From positions 806,001 through 870,000 of the forward strand of contig CM046863.1 of the NCBI GenBank assembly GCA_025617745.1: a DNA stretch of 64,000 bases. The letters are read 5' to 3'. The notes under the pieces are model-generated. The model was not told where the DNA came from. It did no database searches and saw only the letters and a list, made by a program, of their open reading frames with translations. Both the position numbers and the translations under genes were made by a program. The DNA is from Heliocidaris erythrogramma (taxonomy: Eukaryota; Echinodermata; Echinoidea; Camarodonta; Echinometridae). Positions 39,280-51,327 of this stretch are shown piece after piece. The number at the start of each line of letters is the position of its first letter. The first letter of the stretch is position 1.

Positions 39280-39400
39280 TGAGGTACTCATTATTTTATT
39301 TTCTCTGACAATAGATTTCATGTTCGTTTTTGCCACTTATATTGTGAAAACACTGTAAATGTGAAATATGAAAAAATAGGCTGAAACTGAAACTCTCAAA
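39280..39400 (+). repeat. CR1-like LINE 3' tail fragment
   Basis: CACTGTAAATGTGAAATATGAAAAAATAGGCTGAAACTGAAACTC resembles the tail of the LINE copy ending at 29.48 kb (ATGAAATAAAACTGAAACTG). Confidence 0.5.
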
Positions 39401-39924
39401 CTGTTTACATAAACCCGACGATATTCATTTCTTACTTTTGAAAAAACATTACATATTTTACAATGAAATAACTTGTATAAAACACTCACGAGATATTATC
39501 AAAGTTGGACCGTAAAAAATCCCTTTTGAGCCTTAATTTTTTTTTAATGAGTACTCTTTCAAGAGCGAAGACACTATCCTGGAGAGGGCCGTGCTGTGCG
39601 GAGTGTTTGTGGTGATGTGAATTCCTGTGCAGCTAAATACAGGTGCAGGTGCTTGGTGTAGGTGTCCTTCTCATTACAACATCTCGAGGGTAGGGGGCGG
39701 CGTCATATGTCTGATGATAGGCATGGCTGCTGCACCCCAAAACTTCATCACTATACAAAAGCATTTTAAGGGCAAAACTTTGTCAAAAGTCACTTTGGTG
39801 GGTTTTTGTCCAATCTGAAAAGAAATCGAAGAAGTCTACGTATAAAAGCAAAGCTTTGTGACTTGAACATTTGGCCTCCACCTGATTATTGGGCTTTGTC
39901 ATTGTCAACAGTATTAAAAATGCG

Positions 39925-40105
39925 CCTTTGTTTGAGGTGGTCATTCATGAAGGCAGGATGGTTTCTCATTGTCTTTGTAAGATGTAGTGCGTCTTGAATC
40001 TGTATGAATCTCAAACACAGTTATAATCTCATTATCAGTCGTTTTTTAAGAAAAAGAGCAGTGCACTTCATGAATGAGCACCTCAACTTCACTTTTTCGC
40101 TTTAT
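39925..40105. repeat. Inverted repeat, MITE-like
   Basis: GAGGTGGTCATTCATGAAG at the left and CTTCATGAATGAGCACCTC at the right form arms of about 20 bp with one mismatch around a 110-bp loop. Confidence 0.55.
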
Positions 40106-40365
40106 ACAGGTGTGGGTCTACTGAACATTCTTTGTTTACATAATCAGTAAACATGGAGGCATCATTGTAAAGGGGATAAACAGACTGTTTTATGATACTA
40201 AATTAAATTATGATAATATAATAAAGAGAGACAACAACGCCGAAATGGGAATTGAAACAAGATTTTTTGGTTACTATATGCATAACGTCCCTGAAAAAAA
40301 TTACATGACTGATAAACAGGACGATATTTCAAATAATTCTGAACAGTCATTATTTTTTTTTTCAA

Positions 40366-40896
40366 AGGGCAATTCAACCTGGATAACCGTGAAAGGAAAG
40401 AAATAATAAAACAAAACCGGGAAGGTGAAAGTTTGAAAGAAATCGGACAAGAAGTAAGAAAGTTTTGGATGCTGGAAATGAGATCACCACATCTATACGA
40501 ATCACAAATTGGCTATTTGGTGAGTCCATTGTGACATACTTGCGGACAACTCTCCCGTTTATCGTACACACAAATATCATTAATTTGCGCTTTTCTCCTA
40601 AGTACTCAAAATATATTGGAGATAGCATATTTTCATAGGTCCTAATAAAAGAAAAAATACCCTCCTGAGTAATACATTTTGAACAAACTTACAATTTAGT
40701 CATTTTTTGTGTTGGAGCAATGACATTTCCTATTCGACCAATTTGAAATTCCCATATGTATAGTGATTACAGCTTTCAAAAATTCATAACTTTCTTATTG
40801 CTTGTCTGCTTTCGTTCAAACTTTCACCAATCTGCTTCTTTGATTTTTTTCCTCTTTCTTACTTGCTATTAAGATTGGATTTCACTTCAAGGGTTG
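40366..40896. mobile_element. Uninterrupted fold-back MITE (empty-site copy)
   Basis: Same family as 16833-18933: GAAAGAAATCGGACAAG, GACATACTTGCGGACAACTC and TTTCTTATTGCTTGTC occur in the same order. At the point where the other copy carries the Tc1 remnant, this one reads ACTCAAAATATATTGGAGATA without interruption. Confidence 0.85.
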
Positions 40897-40899
40897 TTC

Positions 40900-42830
40900 T
40901 TTTTTTAACAGTTAATCATATTTAAACATAATGCAATATTTTACTACTACAAATGTAAGTACCAGTGCTACATTGTTATAGGCTTTGGAATTTCTCTTAA
41001 AATGTCACATATAATGAGGTTTAGAAATAAGAGTAATAACATTATACATAACATCAAGGGTATACTTAAGGCCCTTGTAATATACACTAAAGGAGCTTAC
41101 AAGCAAACATATTTTAGAAGAATGTGTGTAGTTAGGTAAAGTTTTAAGTTTTATTTTGAAGTCAGCTACATTCCCAAAATCTGTGACTGGACATGTGGAG
41201 TCTGTTCCATAGCCGGGGAGCTCCAAAAGATTGTTTTGTTTCGGGTAAAAGACAAACTGGGTAGAGGCATTAGATTAACGAAGATAGAAGTTACGTGAAG
41301 GTTGATAACAGAAGAAAATGTACTACAGTGGTGATGAGAATTTCAAGGCTCGATTGATAAGGAGGACTTCGTAAGCGAGATATACCTGCCGACAGGAAGG
41401 CAATGAAAATTATTTTTTGGACTGGTGTAATATGCCAGGATCTCACATCAGACGGGTAGCTTATCTGACCGGCAGCTCCAGTTTGAAAACCTGTGTAGTT
41501 TTGTTCCTATCCTATTATAATATATTGGATGAGAGAAACTTTATGTGTATTAAACTATACAAATTCATTGTTCCTTCTTACTGCCTTCCCTTTTGTTGGA
41601 AGGTTAATCTATTCCCTTTCTTTGAGGGACAGGGAGTTTCAAACAATGGAAAGCTGCATACATACCTAGATACAAGTCATTTTTATTTAAGTAACAGAAA
41701 ATCCAAGATGTTATGAAAAACTATCTTTGCATTGTTAGTTTGGAATATACAAAGTTATTACATTGCTTTATGTTTGATAATTTTATCGACATGTTTCAGT
41801 ATGTTTATTTCGTAACGGAAATTATATCAAATCAAATCAAACTACCCAGGGCACTGGCTAAAGTTTTGATTTACCATAATAGCTACAATTGGAATTAAGA
41901 CAGTTACCTCTCACTTAATAAATGGCTTCTTACCATAATCTGAAATATCCATTGTACAGAGCCTATATCAACCTCTGATGTTCAGTTACATTGGCTTAAT
42001 ATAATCAATAAATATTTTAACCATCGGAGACCAGCCTTATTGTAGATTTTAACCAGTGCTCTGCCTGCGTCAAGTCTCTTCGATCTGAAATAATTATCAA
42101 GGTAAACTTATTCATTCAACTTTATTCGATGTGTACATTACATAATAATAATAATAATAATAATAATACATGTGACTTACAGACTTGTGACAAATGTGAC
42201 TTAATTCACTGTTGTAAAATAACAATAACAGTAACAGTTGTCGAATGTTGTCAAAATCATGGAAAAGAAAAAATGTTGAAATTTGAAACTAAATCTGAAT
42301 GCGTTTTCCAAAGCCCAATATTCAGGTGTGCTGCACATTTCTTCATGGCATAGTCATTTCAAAGGGGGGCATCATGAGTGTAAAAATTAATGGTGCATGA
42401 ACAGGCCCTTCACGGATACCAAATTCACTTTCAGTACATACATTAAAGACGAGAAATATCAAAGCTCAAAACTGGAACTGCAGAACATTTTAAAATAGCT
42501 TACATAGAGATCATTAGGTATCCTCTAAATAAGTGTGGATTCTTTTTCTCAAGAAAATACTCCTATATCTAAATAATATAATGCATAGATGGTAACTAAT
42601 TCTTCAATAAGAAATAATTATTTTCGTTAGACGTTCAAAGAAAATTGTCTCATGTATATTAGATTAGTATAATAAGTTCATTAACAAAGAAGTGAGATAA
42701 TTTTTGCTCAATATCGATGCACACTTTGAAAACCAATAGAGCAATGCCCCGAGATTCAAAACGTTTCTCAGTTAGTATTCATTTCAATTGACTAAACAAT
42801 CAACTTGGTGAGACTCGGTGAAGTCTCTTA
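40900..42830. other. Repeat-poor interval; nothing recognised
   Basis: AT-rich sequence with an (AAT)n microsatellite at 42142-42168. Frames up to about 100 codons are present but have no recognisable domain or splice-site support. Confidence 0.5.
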
Positions 42831-42834
42831 GATT

Positions 42835-44179
42835 TTGTTTGAAATTATTCTGACAGCTCGCTTTTTTTTTACTTTCTCCTGCGTTTACTCGTCTGTTCCT
42901 GATATCGATTTGAAATACAGAGGAACCGAAATTGCAGCTCATATGATTAGAAATAATATCTTGGTAAAAGGAATTTGTTTTGGAAATGTAGAAATGAAGC
43001 AAGTGTTGTATGCAGATGACATAACACTCTTCATCAAAGATATGAATTCAATTAAGGAAATAGAATATATTTTTGAAAGCTTTTATAAAATATCAGGACA
43101 AGACATATATTCTGCTTTTGGGTCCGCAGGTGTCTAAGCATACTTTTCCATTTGGGAAGCTAGTAGATGTTGTAAAAATATTAGGCATTTATTTTTCAGT
43201 TCATGCAGATATCAAGGAGAAAATGAATTTTAAGGAAATATTGAGCAAAATTAAAAAAACTATTGACGTGGTGGAAGCAGCGTGATTTAACTTTAATGGG
43301 AAAAATTCAATTAATGAAAAGAATTTGGATATTCTAAATTGATATATGCAACATCACTTATGTCAGTTCCAGAGTGGGTATATAAGGAAATTGAAGAAAT
43401 ATGCTTTGATTTTTTGTGGACAGGTAAAGATAAAATTTTAAAAAATACAGTGATGTTAGATTATCAGCAGGGTGCGCTCAAAATGATGAATTTTAGGTTC
43501 TTTGTAAAAGCACAAAGAATAATGTTGATAAAAAGCCTCATAACAGGAACTCAAGCCATCAAATGGAAACTTTATTTTAAATACTTAATGAGACCGAGGG
43601 AGGAAATTTGATATTTTATTGCAATTACTGGAGGGATACAGTGGAAATCACGTTACCTACTTTTTATCAGAGTCTATTGAAAGCATGAATAGATATGAAA
43701 GACTATGTTAAGATAGAAGAGAGTTATAGAGGAAATGAAATTTTATACAATAATAAGTGTATTCAATTAGAAGGTCAAACTGTAAACTGAGAGAATTCCA
43801 ATTCAAATTGTTACATAAAATTATTTATACAAACCATCATTTACATAGATTTAAATTTCGTGAAAATGGATTGTGCTCGTATTGCAAACATTTTGAAGAA
43901 ACTTATCAACATGTGTTCTTTGAATGTAATAAGATAAAGGAAGTTTGGGGGAAATGTGCTGACAAGCTTAATCTACCAATTTTGAAGAAGTTATCCTGGA
44001 AAGAAATTCATATTGGAATAATTGACAACACTATAGAAACAAGGCAATTACTGAACCATATCTTGATTTTAAATAAATTTATGATTTTTCGCAGTAGGGA
44101 GAAAGGAAATCCACCTAACGCAAAAGAAATTATAGATAAATTAATTGAAAATAGAAATGAAGAGAAAAAACTTGTGTAG
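42835..44179 (+). pseudogene. L1-like LINE ORF2, 5'-truncated and frameshifted
   Basis: Consecutive plus frames give the RT core (GNVEMKQVLYADDITLFIKD), a thumb/connection segment (VPEWVYKEIEEICFDFLWTG, then GALKMMNF) and a C-terminal zinc-binding region (LREFQFKLLHKIIYTN, CSYCKHFEETYQHVFFEC). This order matches L1-clade ORF2. Stops near 43135, 43285 and 43612 break it. The endonuclease and N-terminal RT motifs are missing, as after 5' truncation. Confidence 0.83.
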
Positions 44180-45840
44180 CGCTAGTGAAGCTTAAGTTAG
44201 AGTGTGAACACCTCGAGAGGCACTTGAACTTGAATAAATCGCCAGTTTGAAGGGTGTATGAGTCCTTAGGGATAGTAGACCGACAAACTAATGGAATTTA
44301 GATAGCTTTCAGGGTTTAGGGACCGAGAGGAAGAAAAAGAGTAGAGAGATAGGTCTACTGCCCTGAACGAATAATCTATTTTTGCTCACATTTAGCTACG
44401 TATTTGTTTGTATTTTGAATAAAAGCAGGTGTCAGTATCATGACAGCTAATTGACACATATAGAATCTAAGCTGTCAGTTGTATCTCGAGAACAGTGGTA
44501 AGAGTTAATCCAGTGTACCCACGCTGAATGGTATAATGACCGCCCCGTTAGTTGACCAATTGGAAAGTCGAAATAACTTTTGGAGTGTTGTTGTTGATAA
44601 TATATTTTTATGATTTTGTTTGGAAAGTTTTGACCAATGGAAAAAGTTTTTGCCCTGTCTGTCAAAAGGAAGAGATTGAGAGCTGGTCGGAAAGCAATAC
44701 GTATTATGGGATGTAAAGTAAAGACAAATAATAAGAGATCTGCTGGGCTCGAGATGCGAAGTAGGCAGCTTAGGTGTTTGCTAATTTGATATAAAAACTC
44801 CTCAATCATTCTTCCCACTTGCACTTGCATCCCTGGACCCCGAGCATCTGCCACCCCTTTCTCCTCCCCCACCCTTTATTTAATCTCTATAATTTTTGGA
44901 CACGGGAAGATCCCTCTACAATAAAGTGGTATCCCTGGAAAGTGGACAGTTTTCAGAGGAATCTCTTTTCTTCGAGCTGTGTTGGAGGGAAAAGTCAACA
45001 AAATAACTGAAATGCTGAATTTTAGCTTGTTCGACATTCATTTTTGAGACATGAATTAATCGAGTCTATTGTAACCATGATGCCTCAATGAGACTGAGTT
45101 AATGCCAGTACGCAGCTGACAGTCAGAGAAACTGTGAAGTTCTAATTGCACTCAGGACTGATCTGAAGTGGAAAGTGACATGATTGCCAATTGAAAGGAG
45201 AACAGTTGACAAGTTGAAGCAAGGATCGGGCGACAGACGGCACACAGAGCAAAGCAACCTTGAGTAATAGCACCAGCTTGCGAGAGGATCAGAAGTCTGT
45301 AGTAGGCGCCTCAACTTCCTAGTGACGACACGTTGAGGGACAGGAGCAGAGCAAGAAAGAGCTAAGTCAAATAGAATCCCACTAAAAAGGCCTTCTTTTA
45401 AGAACTTTTAAGAACTCTAATTTCATAGAAACAATTTAAAAGCAAGAACAATTACGAGCTCGAACGAACTGAAATAATCATTTTGTCCCTTCCCCTCCTC
45501 TCCTTTACCACCAACTCGTAGTGTAAGGTGGAGTAAGAATTAGGTTCATGATATTAATGACGTGAAAAGTGTATTTGTTATTAACGAGACAATTAACTGT
45601 GTTGACGGAAGCGCGAAATGTAAACAAGGTTTTCCATAAATAAACACAAGCGATCAATTAGAAATGTAAATTGAACTGTCCAAACTTGTAATAATTAACG
45701 TGGTCCAATTTATGTAACAACTAACATCCCCCATCTTGCCACCTCGGTAGCGGTGATGCGGAGCCTGTACGCCGAACCGAGCTGACCGACCTTAGCGTTA
45801 GTCTTGCCATTTAAAGAAATGGGAAGCCTTGGAAGGCTGT
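44180..45840. other. Interval after the L1-like LINE; nothing recognised
   Basis: May include the LINE 3' untranslated region at its left edge. A 141-codon minus frame (44872-44447) has no domain I recognise and no splice context. Confidence 0.45.
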
Positions 45841-45860
45841 CAATGATTTTCTTTTTTGGT

Positions 45861-46380
45861 TCCCCCCCCCCCCCCCTCACATATTCTTTTTGTTTTGTTT
45901 ATGTATATGTTCTCTGACTTCATGGAGGGCCGAGGTGTTTGCGTCGTATTCGCTCGTCTTCTGGGCTGCTGGTTGCCCGTGCGTGAAGTTCGCCGTGGAA
46001 ACATCCAAGCGGCGGGCTGGAGTGGAGCAAATTCTTTTACGCATGATTCTTACCGCGTCGCGCTTCGGTGCTCCATCGGTCTTTAGTTTGTCTCAATGAT
46101 AAATGAGAGACAGGGTGGCATAGCTTCCGGACCCTCTGCCTTACCCCCTTCTTTTCATTTCTCTTTTCCCCCTTGTTTATGTATCTGTGCTGTTGGTGTG
46201 GCTGTTCCCCTTTCCTTATTTGTTTTATCTGTTCGTTTGTTGTTTTTTTGTGTTGTGGTGGGATGGAGGACGGGTGATAGTGTCTCTAACCTCTTTTTTC
46301 TTCTTTCTTTCCTCTTCCTATCATGTTTTTCTTTTATCTTTCCTCTTTTAATTTAATTCTTTCTATCTGAAGGAAATTGT
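45861..46380. other. Pyrimidine-rich interval with poly-C tract
   Basis: A 16-C run (about 45862-45877) is followed by T/C-rich sequence with three overlapping open frames of 69-86 codons of low complexity. No family recognised; it could be an untranslated transposon tail. Confidence 0.4.
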
Positions 46381-46720
46381 TATAAAGAATGTTTTAAAGA
46401 ATGTTAAGGTCATTTCATACGAAATATAAAACTTTATTTACGATTTGTTTATTGAAAATACATTTCACTTGTCTTTTTTCCTTTTTGTATGTAATGGAAT
46501 GAAATGTGTAACTTAAATATATGAATCTTATTCTTTTTGATAGGTGTATTTCTGTTTGCAAATATATATTTTTACATGAAAGGTTTTGTATTGTTTTGAA
46601 ATGTGAAACATTAATGGTAAGTAATACTTTGCCGGTTTCATAACACTTGCATTTCTTCGCAATACACGACGTGTTATTTTATCAACTGGTTTGGACCAAT
46701 GTAATTCTTCATCACCCAAT

Positions 46721-48600
46721 ACACACTAAGAAATTAGGGTTCACTTTAGGGTGCAAATTTTGGCGGAGCACCCGTATATCTACTCGGGTGGAATTTTGCA
46801 CCTCTATGGGTGCGCTTTGCGGAAACCGGGGTTCAAAATTGTGTAAGGTTGAATTCTGCACCCTTCGAGCAGAAGTATTAGTCTTACATGAATACCCACA
46901 CTAGCATTGTTGACACTTATGTCACAATATATCATGAAGTATAAGACTTATTATTCAAAAGCATAGAAATGAAATTAATTAGAAAAAGAAATAATAAATC
47001 CATTTCGATCAGCTTGTGTCGTAAATTTGCTTAAATTGAACATCTCCGTAGTGACGTGTTTCAAAAGAGTAATCGCGCAAAGACTAACAGTAACCGGCTT
47101 GCAAGTTGACAGCAACCAACGTATCGCTACTCGTAGGGATTAAGGCAGGAAAATTTGCATAATTCGCATTTTTAAATTATATGGGGATTTTATCACGGCT
47201 CATTTTGATAGTTTCTTTGTAAAAAAGTTATTGAAATAAGAATACGTGTTTACATTTGATAATTCAGTCGGGATTATATCATTTTAAGGGAAAGTGCTAG
47301 TTTTACTAACAGTTACACTGATTTGTTATAGGAATAGATAGTAGACTATACACTGCAACTTAAAAGTTGAATAAGTAATCCTAAATGTGAGACTGTACAC
47401 TCTTAAAATGTTGGTTAAATTTAGTTGGGTAACTGCTGGTTGGTTAAAAATATGCCCAATTTGGGGCTATTATTAACCAACTGGACACTCGAGTGGTGTA
47501 ACAAATATTGGTCAATAATTTTTACCTAAATATTGGGCATATATTTACCATTAGTGTTTGGTAAGTATGGGTTGGGTACTTGTTGCCCTGTAGTTGTGTA
47601 ATTTTGTCACATTCCCTTTGCCAGTTGGGTAAATTTTGTTGGGTAACTGATGGTTGGTTAGAAATTCGCATTTTTCCCCCAATATTGGGGAAAACACTGA
47701 TATGAATATTCATGATTTTTAGTAGCGTATGGTTTGGGGTGGCCCGATTTTACTAACTGTCACCAAATGCATAAAAAAATATAAGGGGTATATAAAAGCT
47801 TGCACTAGACTGTACCAACTAGATAGGATAGGACTAGGATAGAATAGGACAAGGATAGAATAGGTTAAGTTATGATAGGATAACTTACTCCTAAATAGGT
47901 TAGGATTGATAAGTTAAAACCCAGAAAGACATAACAAGCAGGTTTATTTTTTTTCTAGGTTGGAGGAAAAAGGAAACAACTGGGCAACTGAATTTGCCCA
48001 ACCACATAATATTTATTACCCAACAGCTGGACAAAGAGGGTTGGGCAATCCTATTGGGTAAAATTGGTTGGGCAAATAATTACCCAACTGAGAATATAAC
48101 CAACCGTTGGGCAATTGTAGAATTGGGTAAAATCTGATCGGTCACCAACCACATAGCAAACTGATTACCCAACATCAGTTGGGCAGATTTTAACCAATAG
48201 TTGTGTGGACACCATGTTGCCCAGTGTTGGTTAAAAATTGGGCATTTTTTGCCCATCTATTTTAAGAGTGTAGAAGCCCCCGGGCGTGGCCTGATAGATT
48301 TCAGCGAGGTCCCCTCATGGCGTGTATTGTACTGTCTGTGTTCTATGTGCGTGAAATATGAAATAACGGCAACTTTAAATGGTCTGCCGCCAAGCTGTGA
48401 AGAGGCGAGAATGGTGATCGATTGTCATCGACGTTGCACCCATTAGGGTGCAGATATGAACCCAGAGGGTGCAAAAATGCACCCTATATTGGGGTGCAAT
48501 TTTGAACCCCATACCGGGGTGCAAATTTTGAACCCCTTGGGGTGCTGCTATTGTACCAACCCCTAGGGGTTCAAATTTGAACCCCTATTTCTTAGTGTGT
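46721..48600. mobile_element. Candidate TIR element with ACACACTAAGAAAT ends
   Basis: The left end ACACACTAAGAAATTAGGGTTC and the inverse at the right, GAACCCCTATTTCTTAGTGTGT. Both terminal zones are rich in GGGTGCAAAATT(T)-type repeats. The interior holds another MITE (47396-48272). The two ends may be one interrupted element or two fragments. Confidence 0.62.
47396..48272. mobile_element. TTGGGTAA-rich MITE (fuller copy)
   Basis: Ends TACACTCTTAAAA and TTTTAAGAGTGTA are exact inverses; subterminal TTGGTTAAA and TTTAACCAA are also inverted, and GGTTGGGCAA/TTGCCCAACC variants fill the arms. The right third matches 22330-22637 closely. No coding sequence. Confidence 0.82.
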
Positions 48601-48860
48601 ACACCAAGACTCAATGAAGTAACAAGGCATAAGATCGCAAATAATTATGTTACTTTACATAACAAACGTTGTATGCGTACCATGATTCCATGTGACATTA
48701 TCATATTCACCTATAAATTCAGAACTTTCTTCGTGCAATTACATTTCATCGTCCTCTTGCGGCCTCGGTGAAGTATAGCATCCCTCCGGATTCGGTGTCT
48801 TATAAATCCGGAACATTCAATATTTGTTTTATATATTCAATTTAGATACTTAAATAATGT

Positions 48861-48913
48861 CCCCCCCCCCCCCAAAAAAAAAAAAAAAAAAAAAAAAAAA
48901 TAGAGAATGAAAG

Positions 48914-48944
<31 letters not shown>

Positions 48945-49050
48945 CAAACAAACAAACAAACAAACAAAAAACAACCAAAACAACAACCACAACTACAACA
49001 ACAAATACAACATCAAACAAACACAAACAAACACCAAACACATCAAAAAT
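48861..49050. repeat. Poly-C then poly-A tract and (CAAA)n-rich sequence
   Basis: About 13 C are followed by about 27 A, then ACAAACAAACAAACAAAC and related low-complexity sequence. Confidence 0.85.
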
Positions 49051-49104
49051 GAATAAATTAATAGATCTTGAATTCAAAATTACATGAATAAATATAAAGT
49101 TTAG

Positions 49105-50670
49105 TTACCCACGCCGATAAAATCGGCAGGGTTATGTAAAGGGCTCCGTATGTTTGTTTGTTTGTGTACAAGCTAACTAGAGAACGGGTGAACGGATTTG
49201 CACCAAATTTTGAGGGAATGTTCGGATAGTGACAGGAAAGAATCGATTAGATTTTGGTGATGATCAGTTGACCCCTGCAAATTCTGTGTGACCTTGAAGT
49301 TTTGACCCAAACTTCAGTTCGGATAGTGACGGGAAAGAATCGATTAGATTTTGGTGATGATCGGTTATAGGAACTTCATTTCGGATATATTCTTTTGTTT
49401 TTAAAGATCACATTGCAAGAAAATCACAAATATGGCAATTAATGTATCACTAGAAACTGGGAAGCTTACAGATGGCAATCGTATAAGTTTTATGTCAACT
49501 GCGTATCTGATGATTATAAAAACAACATAAATAAAAGCTCTTCTAAGCATCTGGAATATCCGAGGATTCGCCAGAAATATAGCGATGTTTTGATGTCGTC
49601 ACACAAGGGATCGATCCTGCTTAAGCAGACGACGTCCTATAATGAATGAACGTAATTGCAATGCAATTATTTATCAAATTATAAAGAGTTTGGTATATTT
49701 AACATGACCTTATTTCACACCATTCTAAAAGGGAAAGTGAAACTGATTCTGATAACTAAAACCGTTTGATTGTAAATACACAGGAGAAGGGTCAATGATC
49801 AATGAAATAAACCCCATTTTCAAATTGAAAAGCCCTCCGAATAATATCACAGATTGTATTCGTTCCCTCTTGAAACGCCGAACATGCCCCGGTGCAAGCA
49901 GCTGAAAATACAATGGCGTCTTATTTCGTTTACAAGTGACTGATTCCTTTATTTTTTTAACGCTGCATTTTTCATCAAAATAATACCATACACGAAGTTA
50001 AGAGTGAGGCAACAGACTAACATTAAGACTGACGCTAGTCAAGTAAGAGAAATAAGTGAAGAGGAGATGACAAAACAGGCACTGAAAAATTTGTAAGATG
50101 TTATGGGACATCGTCTGCTTAGACAGGACTGGTCTTTCGTGTGTCGTCACACATCTCAGCAGCATTCAAGGAGCTCTTCAGCTGCTATATCGGGGGCTGT
50201 ATTTTACCGTTTTATAATTGATAATAATCATTAATTCAAATGTTTCCAAGCGTTGAATTTGGATAACCTTGTATAATTTATGCCATCTATGCAATAATAA
50301 GTATTAAGCCAATATCTATTTTGATGGAATTTTCTTGCAATGTGATCTTTAAGAATATTTTATTACTTCCTTTTTAAAAATAACATTTTTCACAATAATC
50401 AAGGTAAAATACACAAACAAATATATTCACATGCAGTATCATTGTGCCAAATTACATAATAATAACAATAAGTAACCATAATATTTTACATGCATGTATT
50501 AAATAGTAGATTATGCCAAATCTGGAAGTCTATGTTGCGATAAAAAAAGGAGAAAAATATATAAAATATAAAATATAGTGACAGGAAAGAATCGATTAGG
50601 GAAAGAATGCAACTACTCGATCTTTAGCGCCGCTAAGGCGTAGGTCTGCCGCCTTTGACGGCCTTTCTAG
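49105..50670. mobile_element. Possible Helitron-like non-autonomous element with internal fold-back
   Basis: The left end has a small hairpin (GCCGATAAAATCGGC) and the right end another (GCCG...CGGC) followed by CTAGTT, which fits the Helitron 3' rule (hairpin then CTRRT). GATAGTGACAGGAAAGAATCGATTAG occurs near the left and right parts. Inside, 49405-50357 is a separate inverted repeat (AGATCACATTGCAAGAAAAT and inverse). The classification is tentative. Confidence 0.4.
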
Positions 50671-51292
50671 TTATAAGATGTGATCATTTTAAAATCGCAC
50701 TTTTTACATTATCACAATATTGCAACGGCCCCCTCTAATCTTGAAGTCTAAACGTATCCAGAAAGCAGATGTAATGAAGTAATGAACAGGTCTGACGCCA
50801 CCTGCTGATGAAATATGATATAATTCTAAGGGCTGGCCAAGTATAACAAACAGCATCAATAAGCCTGATCATAACAATATGTGTCTGTTAGCCGTACAAT
50901 GATGGGATGAACACAGCCATGTGAATATAATGATAAACACATTTAACAAAAGAGGGAGGCTTCCCATTTGTCTTTTCCTAAAGATGAAGAACAACAATAC
51001 AAATTTCAGCATCAAATGAATATACTTGGATGAAATAGTGTTCCTGCATAGAATAAAAGTGAAAACACTCCCGTAAGTATAGACTACTTACTATAAAAGT
51101 TGCTAAGCAACAAAATGGACTTTGAACCGATGATTATAAAGTAATATTGAGGTGCAGCTGTTGGTTTTGAAAGCAATCATGTGTACTTGTGTGTAATTGG
51201 TGTCGGGTCATATAGTTCAGATCCTCAACAAAAAGAAAATAATGGTTTACTATTTTTAGTATGGGGATTTCAAAGCCGGTGTAGCTATGATT

Positions 51293-51327
<35 letters not shown>

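Noticed and set aside
43757-44179. Host gene with zinc-binding cysteines
   Set aside because: The CSYC...HVFFEC pattern and the preceding YADD-containing frames identify it as the end of an L1-like ORF2.
48850-49077. 75-codon minus frame rich in Val and Phe
   Set aside because: Translation of poly-A and (CAAA)n sequence.
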